From Caecibacteroides pullorum (GTDB lineage: Bacteria; Bacteroidota; Bacteroidia; Bacteroidales; Bacteroidaceae): a stretch of 64,000 bases of DNA. A program made the translations under genes and the position numbers. The stretch is taken from assembly GCF_019239235.1 (NCBI RefSeq), contig NZ_JAAZTS010000010.1, forward strand, positions 1 through 64,000, written 5' to 3'. Numbering within the stretch: the first letter of the stretch is position 1; the number at the start of each line of letters is the position of its first letter. The notes under the pieces are model-generated. The model did no database searches, was not told the origin of the DNA, and worked only from the letters and a program-made list of their open reading frames with translations. This document shows positions 1 through 8,207 of the stretch, one piece after another.

Positions 1-259
1 CCACGGCAGATGGAGCTGTTTCTACCCATTCCGTCACTTCATTCTGTCCGTTCAGGCTGAACATGCGTTTCTCCGCATCTTCCTGCCGGGGTTTCCAGGT
101 CAGGCGGACGGTGAATTCACCATCACCTGTCACGAGAAAGGCCTGCCCTTCGGGCAAGTAGGAACAGGCACGGTTCAGGTTGGTAAGCAGCCGGTCGTAC
201 GACGAAACGGATGGTTCTTCACGAAAAAAGAAATCTCTCAGTTGGCAGATCAGATTCAT
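1..259 (-). CDS. Hypothetical protein, N-terminal part only (cut by window edge)
   Basis: An open frame runs on the minus strand from an ATG at 259 to the window edge with no stop, so only the first 86 or so residues are visible. It begins MNLICQLRDFFFREEP and continues as a soluble-looking protein with no signal peptide or membrane segment. I do not recognise a family. It is divergent from the SusC/SusD genes and separated from them by 1.6 kb of non-coding DNA. Codon use looks like that of a normal chromosomal gene, with no stop codon in 86 codons. Its function cannot be judged from this fragment. Confidence 0.6.
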   Translation of the reverse strand, partial: MNLICQLRDFFFREEPSVSSYDRLLTNLNRACSYLPEGQAFLVTGDGEFTVRLTWKPRQEDAEKRMFSLNGQNEVTEWVETAPSAV

Positions 260-625
260 AGGTGTATTCTTTTTTTCGTAAAAATACGACATAAAAAAGG
301 CGAAGTCAAGTTTTTCAGCGTAAATAACGGACGATAATCAACCATAATCAACGGAAATCAACATTCTTTGCTTTCACAAGTTAGAAATTGGATCTCTTTC
401 GAGAGTGAATTCATTGTAATCTTCTGAGAACCTGCTATTTATAGTGAAACCAACTTGATAATGAACCACTCAGCACTTCCCCTTTCAAAACAGTTTCCCC
501 CCGTGAAACGTTTCCTTTCACCTTAATTTTCACATTTAAAGCGAGATAGCTAGAAAAATGAATCCGTGAATCCATTTTAGGAGAAACCAGTTTTTCTTTT
601 GGATGTGAAAAATATCACTTTCGTT

Positions 626-691
626 AAAGCACTGTTTTGTCCATTGCAAAGCAGTGCTTTCTTTCGCCCAAAACAGTGTTTTCCAATAATC
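626..691. repeat. Three degenerate 22-bp tandem repeat units
   Basis: Three consecutive 22-bp units start at 626, 648 and 670. Each opens with AAAGCACTG, AAAGCAGTG or AAAACAGTG followed by a T-rich stretch. Units one and two also contain complementary arms (AAAGCACTG and CAGTGCTTT), so the transcript could fold. The core resembles the CAGTGCTTCGT core of the 23-bp repeats at 28407-28544. Confidence 0.55.
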
Positions 692-1219
692 GTTTGGGTA
701 GGGGAAGATATGCGAAAATGCTTGGCGTAAACATCTACTTGGCAGTTGTAAAGAGGGACTTGACGAATATAACTATGGACTTGGTGAGAGTGAAATACAA
801 TATTTGTATTTACAACCGATTATTACTCAATATTTTGTGAGTTATAAGTCAGAAATATGGGCATAACCTTTAGGGGTACATTCTAAAAGGTGAAGATTTA
901 ACCTTTTTATTATTTCTTAACGCTCAAAGAGCGGTGGTAGAGGGTATTTTCCCTCTTTTCGGTACTTTATTGATGGTTCGATGTTCCCATCTTTCCACAT
1001 TGCTTGGCTCGTTCGCACAAGCCACTACAAAGGTACTACAATTTCCAATAAAGGCAAGAGGACAGCAATTCAAATCTATTATTTTTGAGGGAGTGAAATC
1101 TGCCGCTTGCCAAATTTCTCTCTGTCGAAAATAATAGTCCTCTGAAAAGAATGAAAACAGCATTGATAAAATTGCCTTATTAAGGGGGGGCTATGCTGTT
1201 TTATGCTATTATTTCGTCA

Positions 1220-1397
1220 GTCGTTTATCTCCGTTGCCGGATGCAGTTTTCAGCCAAGCCGATGAATAAGAAAAGGTTTTGGAGCTATTTACTCTCCAAC
1301 GGAGGACGAAACTGCTCCAAATGGTTTACTGCTTGAACTTTTCGTTTTCTAAAAGAGGTTTGGCAACCTTTGCATCCGACAAAAGGAGATAAATGAC
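1220..1397. repeat. Large imperfect inverted repeat
   Basis: The left arm at 1224-1244 (TTTATCTCCG...GGATGC) is nearly the reverse complement of the right arm at 1372-1393 (GCATCCG...GGAGATAAA), with only one or two mismatches over 21-22 bases. An inner pair, TTTGGAGC near 1279 and GCTCCAAA near 1314, also matches. The roughly 175-bp structure could be a MITE-like element with terminal inverted repeats or a structured RNA. No flanking target duplication was clear. Confidence 0.5.
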
Positions 1398-1613
1398 CAG
1401 ATATATAACAGTAGTATTACATTAAGGAAAAGAACAACCATGGTATAGTATTATTGCAATTTAACTATTTAAAGTTTGTTTATAATCAAATCATTTAAAG
1501 ATTTTTGTCCTTCTATGATTTTTTGTATTTGATAAATGTCGTAATTAAATAAAAAATATCACGCATAATGACTTTTTCTTTTTTCTAAATTTCTTCAAAT
1601 GACAAATTATTGT

Positions 1614-1621
1614 TACCTTTG
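1614..1621 (+). promoter_or_regulatory. Candidate -7 element for the SusC/SusD operon
   Basis: TACCTTTG matches the Bacteroides -7 consensus TAnnTTTG. A weak -33 element (TTTC) lies 20 bases upstream. If used, transcription would start near 1628 and leave a leader of about 250 bases before the SusC start at 1880, long enough for RNA-level control. An 8-bp inverted pair (AGATTCCC at 1790-1797 and GGGAATCT at 1851-1858) sits in that leader just ahead of the start codon. Confidence 0.45.
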
Positions 1622-1789
1622 TAATGTAATGTAGTTAATGGTTGCGCTTATAAAGTCCTTGGAAAGGATTTATGTATAAAAGAGATAGATGTTTACTCTG
1701 TTCTTGCCTGGATTATCAGCATCACTGATATGAAATAACAGAAAAAAATATACAATGGCTAAGCGGACGGACAGGCAGGGAAATAGTAC

Positions 1790-1858
1790 AGATTCCCAAT
1801 CCCCCTCTTTATAATACATTGCGTATAAGATTTATTAACTGTCTGGTCTGGGGAATCT
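1790..1858 (+). promoter_or_regulatory. Possible hairpin in the SusC leader
   Basis: AGATTCCC at 1790-1797 and GGGAATCT at 1851-1858 are perfect reverse complements 53 bases apart, ending 21 bases before the SusC start codon. A pairing here could affect translation start. A 19-codon open frame (from 1755, beginning MAKRTDRQGN) runs through the left arm. The stem is short, so chance is possible. Confidence 0.3.
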
Positions 1859-1879
1859 ACAGAGATTTAACGAATCAAG

Positions 1880-4576
1880 ATGGGAAGTGTCGGTCTTTGT
1901 CTTGTCATAATGTTCTTCATCTGTAGTGCTCAAAAAATTGATGCACAAGTACAGAATATCAGAGAGAAACAAGATACCATTTCGGCGACTAAATCATTAG
2001 AGCATATCAGGCCCGAGAATATCAAGAAGGGACCATTGAATAATGCTTTGGATGTATTGAGTGGTCAGTCTGCCGGTGTGAACGTCACCACTAATGGGAC
2101 TGACAGGCTCGCTATGCTGAATAGTATCCGTGTGCGTGGTACCACATCCATTATGGGTGGCAATGACCCGTTAGTAATTATTGACGGAGTGACATCTGAC
2201 ATCGCTACGCTATCTACCATATATCCCGCAGACATCGAGAGTTTCACTATTTTGAAGAATGCTACCGAAACGGCAATGTACGGTTCCCGTGGTGCTTCAG
2301 GTGTAATTGAGATTAAGACCAAGAAAGGAACGGGGCGAGGTTTCGAAATATCATATGATGGCAACTACGGATTCGAGTCAATGTATAAACATCTGCAAAT
2401 GCTCAACGGCCCGGAGTATATAGCTACAGCAGAGGCACTTGGATTAGATTACAATAATGGTGGCTACAACACCAATTTTCACGATGTAATTACTCGTACG
2501 GGCTTGATACATCAGCATCACTTGGCTTTTAGCGGTGGTTCGGAAAACTCAAACTATCGAGCATCGTTCGGTTTTATGGATCATAATACAATTGTCAAAG
2601 TTAACGATTACCGAAATTTAGTGGTAAAACTTGATGCTACACAAAAGGCTTTCGATGGTCGCTTAGTTGGCGATTTTGGTGTATATGGCTACTCGTCAAA
2701 GATACACGACATTTTCGATACACGAATGCTGTTTTACTCGGCAGCTGCACAGAATCCTACATATCCAGCAGGAACTGATGTTAATGGCAACTGGGTGAAG
2801 AACTCGGCTGCATCACACATCAACCACCCCGGAGCACTCCTCTATGAGAAAAATGACTCCGAAGAACGGAATTTCAATACACATTTGGGGCTGAAATTTA
2901 ATATCCTTGACAATTTGATATTGTCGGCTTTCGGCTCTTATTCATATTCATCTACGGGAAATGCTCAATTTTGTCCTACATGGGTGTGGGCGCAAGGCAA
3001 TGTTTATCGTGGAGAGTTCAAGGGTGAAGACTACTTTACAAATGTGTCCCTCTCATATAACAATGCTTGGGGAGACTCACACCTTGATGCTGTTGTTGGC
3101 GCAGAATATCTTAAACAGGTAAGGACTGGTTTATGGGTGCAGGCAAAAGGAATAACAACAAATGATTTCTCCTATAATAACATCGGAGCAACATCATCGC
3201 GTCCTTTCGGTGGTACGAGCAGTAGCTATGAAGACCCGTCACTTGCTTCAATAATGGGTAGTGTCACATATAGTTACAAGGATAGATATTCTATTGCGGC
3301 AGCACTCCGTGGAGATGGCTCTTCAATGGTAAGCGATAACAATACTTTCGGATTCTTCCCATCAGTATCACTGGGTTGGGATGTAAAAAAAGAAGGCTTC
3401 CTCTCTGATACTGACTTTATAACAATATTGAAACTAAGAACCGGATATGGTCGGTCAGGAAATCTTGGAGGTATAACATCCTATACAACACTTAATACCG
3501 TAAAGGAGAATGGTATCGTATCCATCAACGGTGCACCTACCGTAACAATGGGAAGTATACGCAACACGAATCCGGAGCTTAAGTGGGAGACTCGTTCAAC
3601 ATTTAATATCGGTTTTGACTTAGGTATATGGGATAATCGGTTGATGCTTACCTCGGAATTATATTACTCAAAGACAACGGATATGCTCTATGAGTATGAT
3701 GTTCCCGTTCCGACCTTTGCGTTCGATAAACTGATGGCAAATATCGGCTCGATGTCTAACCAGGGTGTCGAACTAGGAATCTCGGTAGTTCCCATTCAAC
3801 GAAAGGATATGGAGATGAATATCAACTTCAATATGTCCTACCAGAAGAATAAGTTACTTTCGCTTAGTGGAGAGTATAATGGTATGCATATGACAGCTTC
3901 AGATATTACTCCGATTGGCTCGCTTTATGGTGCAGGTCAGAACGGTGGAGACAATAATGTAGTATATCAGATTGTAGGTCAGCCATTGGGGGTATTCTAT
4001 CTACCTCACTGCAAAGGGCTTAAAGAAAATGAACTTGGTGGCTACAGTTACGATATTGAAGATTTGAATGATGATGGCGAGATTGATTTTAGCGATGGCG
4101 GAGACAGGTATATAGCAGGTCAGGCAACCCCTAAGGTAACTATTGGATCAAACATCAGTTTCCGTTACAAGTCCTTTGATATTGCCATGCAGATAAATGG
4201 TGCTTTCGGTCATAAGATATTCAATGGCACGGGCTTGGCTTATACCAATATGTCTATATTCCCTGACTACAATGTATTGAAGGGTGCTCCTGAAAAAAAT
4301 ATTATTGATCAGAATGTTTCAGACTATTGGTTGGAAAAAGGTGACTATGTAAATATTGAACATATTACCATAGGCTACAATATTCCAATGAAATCCAAGG
4401 CTGTGAAGTCATTGCGTCTTTCGGCAGGCATTAGCAACCTTGCAACAATCACAGGCTATAGCGGTCTTACTCCAATGATAAACAGTTATGTAGTAAGCAA
4501 CACTTTGGGCATTGACGACAAACGCACCTATCCTTTATATCGTACCTATTCGTTAGGTCTTAGTATTCAATTATAA
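1880..4576 (+). CDS. SusC/RagA-family TonB-linked outer membrane transporter
   Basis: This 898-residue protein is an outer membrane beta-barrel that would import a bound ligand through a TonB-powered channel. A short signal-like N-terminus (residues 1-22, ending in DAQ) is followed by the plug domain, with PLVIIDGV at 97-104 and YGSRGASGVIEIKTKKG at 134-150, typical of SusC plugs. The remainder is the barrel with the family's usual aromatic C-terminus (SLGLSIQL). An in-frame stop lies four codons upstream of the ATG, so the protein cannot be longer; it lacks the N-terminal carboxypeptidase-regulatory-like domain common in 1000-residue SusC proteins. SusD follows after 12 bases. No polysaccharide-degrading gene is adjacent, so the substrate cannot be inferred. 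Confidence 0.93.
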   Translation: MGSVGLCLVIMFFICSAQKIDAQVQNIREKQDTISATKSLEHIRPENIKKGPLNNALDVLSGQSAGVNVTTNGTDRLAMLNSIRVRGTTSIMGGNDPLVIIDGVTSDIATLSTIYPADIESFTILKNATETAMYGSRGASGVIEIKTKKGTGRGFEISYDGNYGFESMYKHLQMLNGPEYIATAEALGLDYNNGGYNTNFHDVITRTGLIHQHHLAFSGGSENSNYRASFGFMDHNTIVKVNDYRNLVVKLDATQKAFDGRLVGDFGVYGYSSKIHDIFDTRMLFYSAAAQNPTYPAGTDVNGNWVKNSAASHINHPGALLYEKNDSEERNFNTHLGLKFNILDNLILSAFGSYSYSSTGNAQFCPTWVWAQGNVYRGEFKGEDYFTNVSLSYNNAWGDSHLDAVVGAEYLKQVRTGLWVQAKGITTNDFSYNNIGATSSRPFGGTSSSYEDPSLASIMGSVTYSYKDRYSIAAALRGDGSSMVSDNNTFGFFPSVSLGWDVKKEGFLSDTDFITILKLRTGYGRSGNLGGITSYTTLNTVKENGIVSINGAPTVTMGSIRNTNPELKWETRSTFNIGFDLGIWDNRLMLTSELYYSKTTDMLYEYDVPVPTFAFDKLMANIGSMSNQGVELGISVVPIQRKDMEMNINFNMSYQKNKLLSLSGEYNGMHMTASDITPIGSLYGAGQNGGDNNVVYQIVGQPLGVFYLPHCKGLKENELGGYSYDIEDLNDDGEIDFSDGGDRYIAGQATPKVTIGSNISFRYKSFDIAMQINGAFGHKIFNGTGLAYTNMSIFPDYNVLKGAPEKNIIDQNVSDYWLEKGDYVNIEHITIGYNIPMKSKAVKSLRLSAGISNLATITGYSGLTPMINSYVVSNTLGIDDKRTYPLYRTYSLGLSIQL

Positions 4577-4588
4577 CCGCTTACAGTT

Positions 4589-6205
4589 ATGAAAAGATAT
4601 ATAAACATATTGATGGTTGCTTTGGCAACGATGATGACCTCTTGTCTTACTGAAGACCCTAGAAATCAACTTTATGAAGAAGACATTTACAACAATGCCA
4701 ACAACATATATATTAATGCAGTGGCTGTGCTCTACAATTACATTGGTGGCAGTGCAGACAGTGAGGGTTTACAGGGGACCTGTCGTGGGATTTATGACTA
4801 TAACACACTTACTACAGACGAAGCCATGATACCTATTCGTGGTGGCGACTGGTACGATGGAGGTTTGTGGGCGAATATGTATCAGCATAAGTGGAGTCCT
4901 AATGATTTACCACTCTACAATACTTGGAAATACCTCTACAAGGTTGTTGTGTTATCGAACAAATCTCTGCATATCATCGATAAGTATAGCCATAACCTAT
5001 CTGAGGAGCAGAGAGTGGCCTACGAAGCTGAGGTGCGAGCTCTGAGAGCACTTTTCTACTACTACATTATGGATATGTATGGCAGAGTGCCCATCGTAAC
5101 ATCCTATGAACAACCGCAGGATGAAGTTGTGCAGAGCGAGCGTAGCGAGGTTTTCCGTTTTATCGTGAATGAGTTGCAGGAGGTTGCCGAGTTGTTGCCA
5201 AATGAGCGTAGTAATAAGATGGGTAACTACTATGGTCGTATAACAACACCTGTAGCTAATTTCCTTTTGGCTAAGTTGGCTCTTAATGCCGAGATATATT
5301 GTGATGATAATTGGACTGATGGCGTTCCACGGAACGGTAAAGAGATATTTTTCACCGTCGATGGTGAGAAACTCAACGCTTGGCAGACCTGTATCAAATA
5401 TTGCAATAAACTTGCCGAGGTAGGTTATCGGTTGGAGGACGATTATAGCTATAATTTCTCTGTGCATAACGAGAACTCCAACGAAAACATATTCACCATT
5501 CCGTTGGATAAGAACCTCTATGCTGCGCAGTTCTGGTATCTCTTCCGATCACGACACTACAACCATGGCGGTGCGTTGGGTGGCTCATCGGAAAATGGTA
5601 CCAGTGCCAATATCTCAACAGTCTTAGCCAACGGATACGGCACAGATGATGTAGATGCTCGCTTTGAAAAGAACTTCTATGCCGGCATCGTAGAGGTTGA
5701 TGGAAAGCCTGTAATGATGGACAATGGACAGCAGTTGGAGTATTTCCCATTGGAGCTAAAGTTGAATCTTACGGGAAGCTCCTATGTCAAGACAGCTGGT
5801 GCTCGTATGGCAAAATATGAGGTTGATAGGACCTCACATTCCGACGGTAGACAACCGGATAACGACATCGTGCTATTCCGCTATGCCGATGCTCTCCTGA
5901 TGAAGTCCGAGGCAAAGGTACGTAATGGTGAGGATGGCTCGTTGGAGTTGAACGAAGTCCGAGGTCGTGTTGGTATGCCATATCGAGAAGCTACGCTTGA
6001 GAACATATTGAAAGAGCGTTTGTTGGAGTTAGTATGGGAAGGCTGGCGACGACAAGATATGGTGCGTTTTGGAGTTTATCACAAATCATACGATCAGCGA
6101 GTCCAACTGGCTGATGAGAAAAATGGGTATACCACAGTTTTTCCTATTCCACAAAAAAGTATAGACTTGAACCCAAAATTGAAACAAAATGTTGGATATA
6201 AATAA
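4589..6205 (+). CDS. SusD/RagB-family surface lipoprotein
   Basis: The 538-residue product starts with a lipoprotein signal (MKRYINILMV..., lipobox MTSC, Cys19), so it should be anchored on the outer membrane and act as the lid and ligand-binding partner of the SusC channel just upstream. Sequence hallmarks are the helical TPR-like N-terminal half (around 80-220, with ALRALFYYYIMDMYG) and the C-terminal signature around LLMKSEAKVRNGEDGSLELNEVRGRVG, followed by ERLLELVWEGWRRQDMVRFG. The gene is 12 bases after SusC and 9 bases ahead of a Crp/Fnr-type regulator, which suggests one operon. The ligand is unknown. Confidence 0.93.
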   Translation: MKRYINILMVALATMMTSCLTEDPRNQLYEEDIYNNANNIYINAVAVLYNYIGGSADSEGLQGTCRGIYDYNTLTTDEAMIPIRGGDWYDGGLWANMYQHKWSPNDLPLYNTWKYLYKVVVLSNKSLHIIDKYSHNLSEEQRVAYEAEVRALRALFYYYIMDMYGRVPIVTSYEQPQDEVVQSERSEVFRFIVNELQEVAELLPNERSNKMGNYYGRITTPVANFLLAKLALNAEIYCDDNWTDGVPRNGKEIFFTVDGEKLNAWQTCIKYCNKLAEVGYRLEDDYSYNFSVHNENSNENIFTIPLDKNLYAAQFWYLFRSRHYNHGGALGGSSENGTSANISTVLANGYGTDDVDARFEKNFYAGIVEVDGKPVMMDNGQQLEYFPLELKLNLTGSSYVKTAGARMAKYEVDRTSHSDGRQPDNDIVLFRYADALLMKSEAKVRNGEDGSLELNEVRGRVGMPYREATLENILKERLLELVWEGWRRQDMVRFGVYHKSYDQRVQLADEKNGYTTVFPIPQKSIDLNPKLKQNVGYK

Positions 6206-6214
6206 CTTTAGCCT

Positions 6215-6817
6215 ATGAGTATTCAATTTGACATTGCAAAACAGATTATAGCTGAAACATGCCCTAATCGCAAACTTAAGTTGGAGAATATTCGCCTTTT
6301 TGCAGATATTATTCAGCCTAAGAAATATCAAAAAGGTGATATAATTCTAAATGAAGGTGATATCTGTAATTGCCTATTTTATATAGAAAAGGGATTTATT
6401 AGACAACACTACCTAAAGCATGATAAGGATGTGATAGAACATTTAGCATGTGAAAAAGATGTTGTCTGGTGTATTGACAGCTATTTTAACCGAGAGCCAA
6501 CACATCTTATGATGGATGCTGTAGAAAACAGTGTTTTATGGGAAATTTCGCGTGATATAATGGAAGAACTTTCTGATGCTAATGGTGATATAGCTTATCT
6601 ATATCGGAGTTTTTTTGAAAATTCCTTAATGTTATCACAATTAAAGGCTGACATTTTACGTTTCGAATCAGCAAATGACAGATACGCTAGATTACAGCAA
6701 CATTTTCCTGAAATAACTAGAAGAGCACCTTTGACAATGATTGCTTCATATCTTCAGATGACATTGGAAACATTAAGCAGAGTACGTGCATCAATAGCTA
6801 ATGCTGAGAGCAAATAA
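6215..6817 (+). CDS. Crp/Fnr-family transcriptional regulator
   Basis: This 200-residue cytoplasmic protein has a cyclic-nucleotide-binding-like beta-roll over residues 25-115 (KYQKGDIILNEGDICNCLFY is the family's glycine-rich turn) and a C-terminal helix-turn-helix region near 165-195 (SYLQMTLETLSRVRASI). The FNR iron-sulfur cysteines are not present. It begins 9 bases after SusD and is probably cotranscribed with SusC/SusD, so a role in controlling that pair is a reasonable inference. In Bacteroidota, members of this group often lack residues needed for cAMP binding, so the effector is unclear. Confidence 0.85.
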   Translation: MSIQFDIAKQIIAETCPNRKLKLENIRLFADIIQPKKYQKGDIILNEGDICNCLFYIEKGFIRQHYLKHDKDVIEHLACEKDVVWCIDSYFNREPTHLMMDAVENSVLWEISRDIMEELSDANGDIAYLYRSFFENSLMLSQLKADILRFESANDRYARLQQHFPEITRRAPLTMIASYLQMTLETLSRVRASIANAESK

Positions 6818-6846
6818 AGCAAACTAACTATTAGGACTTAACTAAA

Positions 6847-7959
6847 TTAATGAGATTCCAACTCTTTCTCAATTTCCTCAATCGTAGGCAAACTGCCACG
6901 GAAGTCTTTTGGCAAGGCTTGTCCTAACTCATAATCAGAGATTCCGATTGGCTTCTGAATATCACGCAAGGCATATTCTGCCTTGATACGGTCTTTGCTC
7001 TTACAAAGTAGCAGTCCGATGGTTCGGTTATCCCCCTCCCGGCAAAGGATGTCGTCCACTGCGGAACAATAAAAGTTCAGTTTACCGATATATTCCGGCA
7101 TGAACTCCGTATCTTTCAACTCTATCACTAAATAGCGGTGTAGGAAGGTGTTGTACATCAATATGTCAATGTAGTAATCATCTCCTGACACATTGATATG
7201 GTACTGCCGCCCCATAAAGGCAAAGCCAGCCCCCATTTCCACGAGGAATTTCTCTACATGCTTCACCAAACCGATTTCTACATCACGCTCATTGTATTGC
7301 TCTGTGAAGGTAAGCATATCAAAAATGTACGGGTCTTTGAGCATGGCTTTCACATCGTTTGCTTCGGGAACAGGCAGGGTCGCGGTGAAATTGTTTGCCA
7401 ACGCACCATGCTTTCCATAGTCATCAAGTTTGATGGCTTCTTGCAGATAGCGTGTATTCCAATGAGATGTAATACTTTGCACCATATACCAATACCGTGC
7501 GCGAATATCCTTGACTTGTTGTAAGAGTATCAGGTTATGCGTCCAGCCCAAATGCTTGATAGGGAGGGAAAAATTATATTCGCCTAATTGCGCAATCATT
7601 GATTGCGCAATTGAAGAATCAGCACCTTTCACCATCGTAAGTTCTTGATTGTATTCGTTGAAAAACTGTATCATGCACTGCATATTGCGCACAGAGAACC
7701 CCTTTATTTCGGAATAATCGTTCTTCAAGTCCACGGACAAGCGTTGCAAGGTTTTCTTGCCCCAACCATCTGCTTCTTGACTTTGCTGCAACATGCCTCC
7801 AATATCCCAATACATTCGGAGCATTTCTTCGTTGGCAGCATAAATCGCCCGTTGTTGGGCTATCAGTACCCGTTGCTTGATTTTACGAAGCAGTGTCGCA
7901 TAACCACGAAAACCATCTGCCAAATTATCAATTGCTTGTTTATCTATATTTTTAGCCAT
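6847..7959 (-). CDS. YhcG-type PD-(D/E)XK nuclease-domain protein (DUF1016)
   Basis: The protein has an N-terminal helical DUF1016 domain (residues 10-180) and a C-terminal PD-(D/E)XK nuclease-like fold with an Asp near 265 (YYIDILMYN) and Glu280-x-Lys282 (VIELK), the family's expected catalytic set. I chose the start MAKNIDKQ at 7959 because AAAGG lies 7 bases upstream and a -7 element (TAACTTTG) lies at 7980-7987, which would overlap the longer ATG at 7980. YhcG-like proteins often accompany type I restriction-modification genes, but none is present here. It is convergent with the Crp/Fnr gene. The precise role is unknown; a DNA maintenance or defence function is an inference. Confidence 0.85.
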   Translation of the reverse strand: MAKNIDKQAIDNLADGFRGYATLLRKIKQRVLIAQQRAIYAANEEMLRMYWDIGGMLQQSQEADGWGKKTLQRLSVDLKNDYSEIKGFSVRNMQCMIQFFNEYNQELTMVKGADSSIAQSMIAQLGEYNFSLPIKHLGWTHNLILLQQVKDIRARYWYMVQSITSHWNTRYLQEAIKLDDYGKHGALANNFTATLPVPEANDVKAMLKDPYIFDMLTFTEQYNERDVEIGLVKHVEKFLVEMGAGFAFMGRQYHINVSGDDYYIDILMYNTFLHRYLVIELKDTEFMPEYIGKLNFYCSAVDDILCREGDNRTIGLLLCKSKDRIKAEYALRDIQKPIGISDYELGQALPKDFRGSLPTIEEIEKELESH

Positions 7960-7979
7960 AGTCACCTTTGATATATTCA

Positions 7980-7987
7980 CAAAGTTA
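7980..7987 (-). promoter_or_regulatory. Candidate -7 element for the YhcG-like gene
   Basis: Read on the minus strand this is TAACTTTG, a match to TAnnTTTG. It would give a start near 7973, 14 bases before the ATG at 7959. A clear -33 TTTG is not visible at the expected distance. Confidence 0.4.
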
Positions 7988-8207
7988 CGCTATTTATTCG
8001 ATTGAGAATCTCACCCTTGTCGTTGATTATCAGATGTAATTTGAATCCGAAGAATCATCCCATGGAACATTTTCCATGCTCAAAAACTATATAGCAATAT
8101 GGACACAGACCTTATCCTCTATTCCTGGCGCACATAGATAGAAATCATGGACACGGCACAAAGACACGCTCCGGTTTGAGCATGCCTTTGCGTCAGGTCT
8201 GCGATGC

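Larger units (their letters stand above)
260..1613. other. Long AT-rich stretch with no convincing gene
   Basis: Short open frames exist at 637-840 (plus), 934-1134 (plus) and 924-1163 (minus), but none has a plausible start context or recognisable domain. The stretch does hold three 22-bp repeat units near 626-691 and a large imperfect inverted repeat at 1220-1397, both listed separately. The block around 900-1170 is richer in sequence complexity than its flanks and could be a remnant of a mobile element or a non-coding element, but I cannot name it. Confidence 0.4.

Noticed and set aside
637..840. 67-codon open frame upstream of SusC
   Set aside because: It begins inside the 22-bp repeats, has no domain and lies in AT-rich non-coding sequence.
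8061..8078. Hairpin CATGGAA-N4-TTCCATG between the YhcG gene and ispG as a terminator
   Set aside because: The stem is perfect but only 7 bp, is AT-rich, and has no T-run on either side; it is on the far side from the YhcG gene end.
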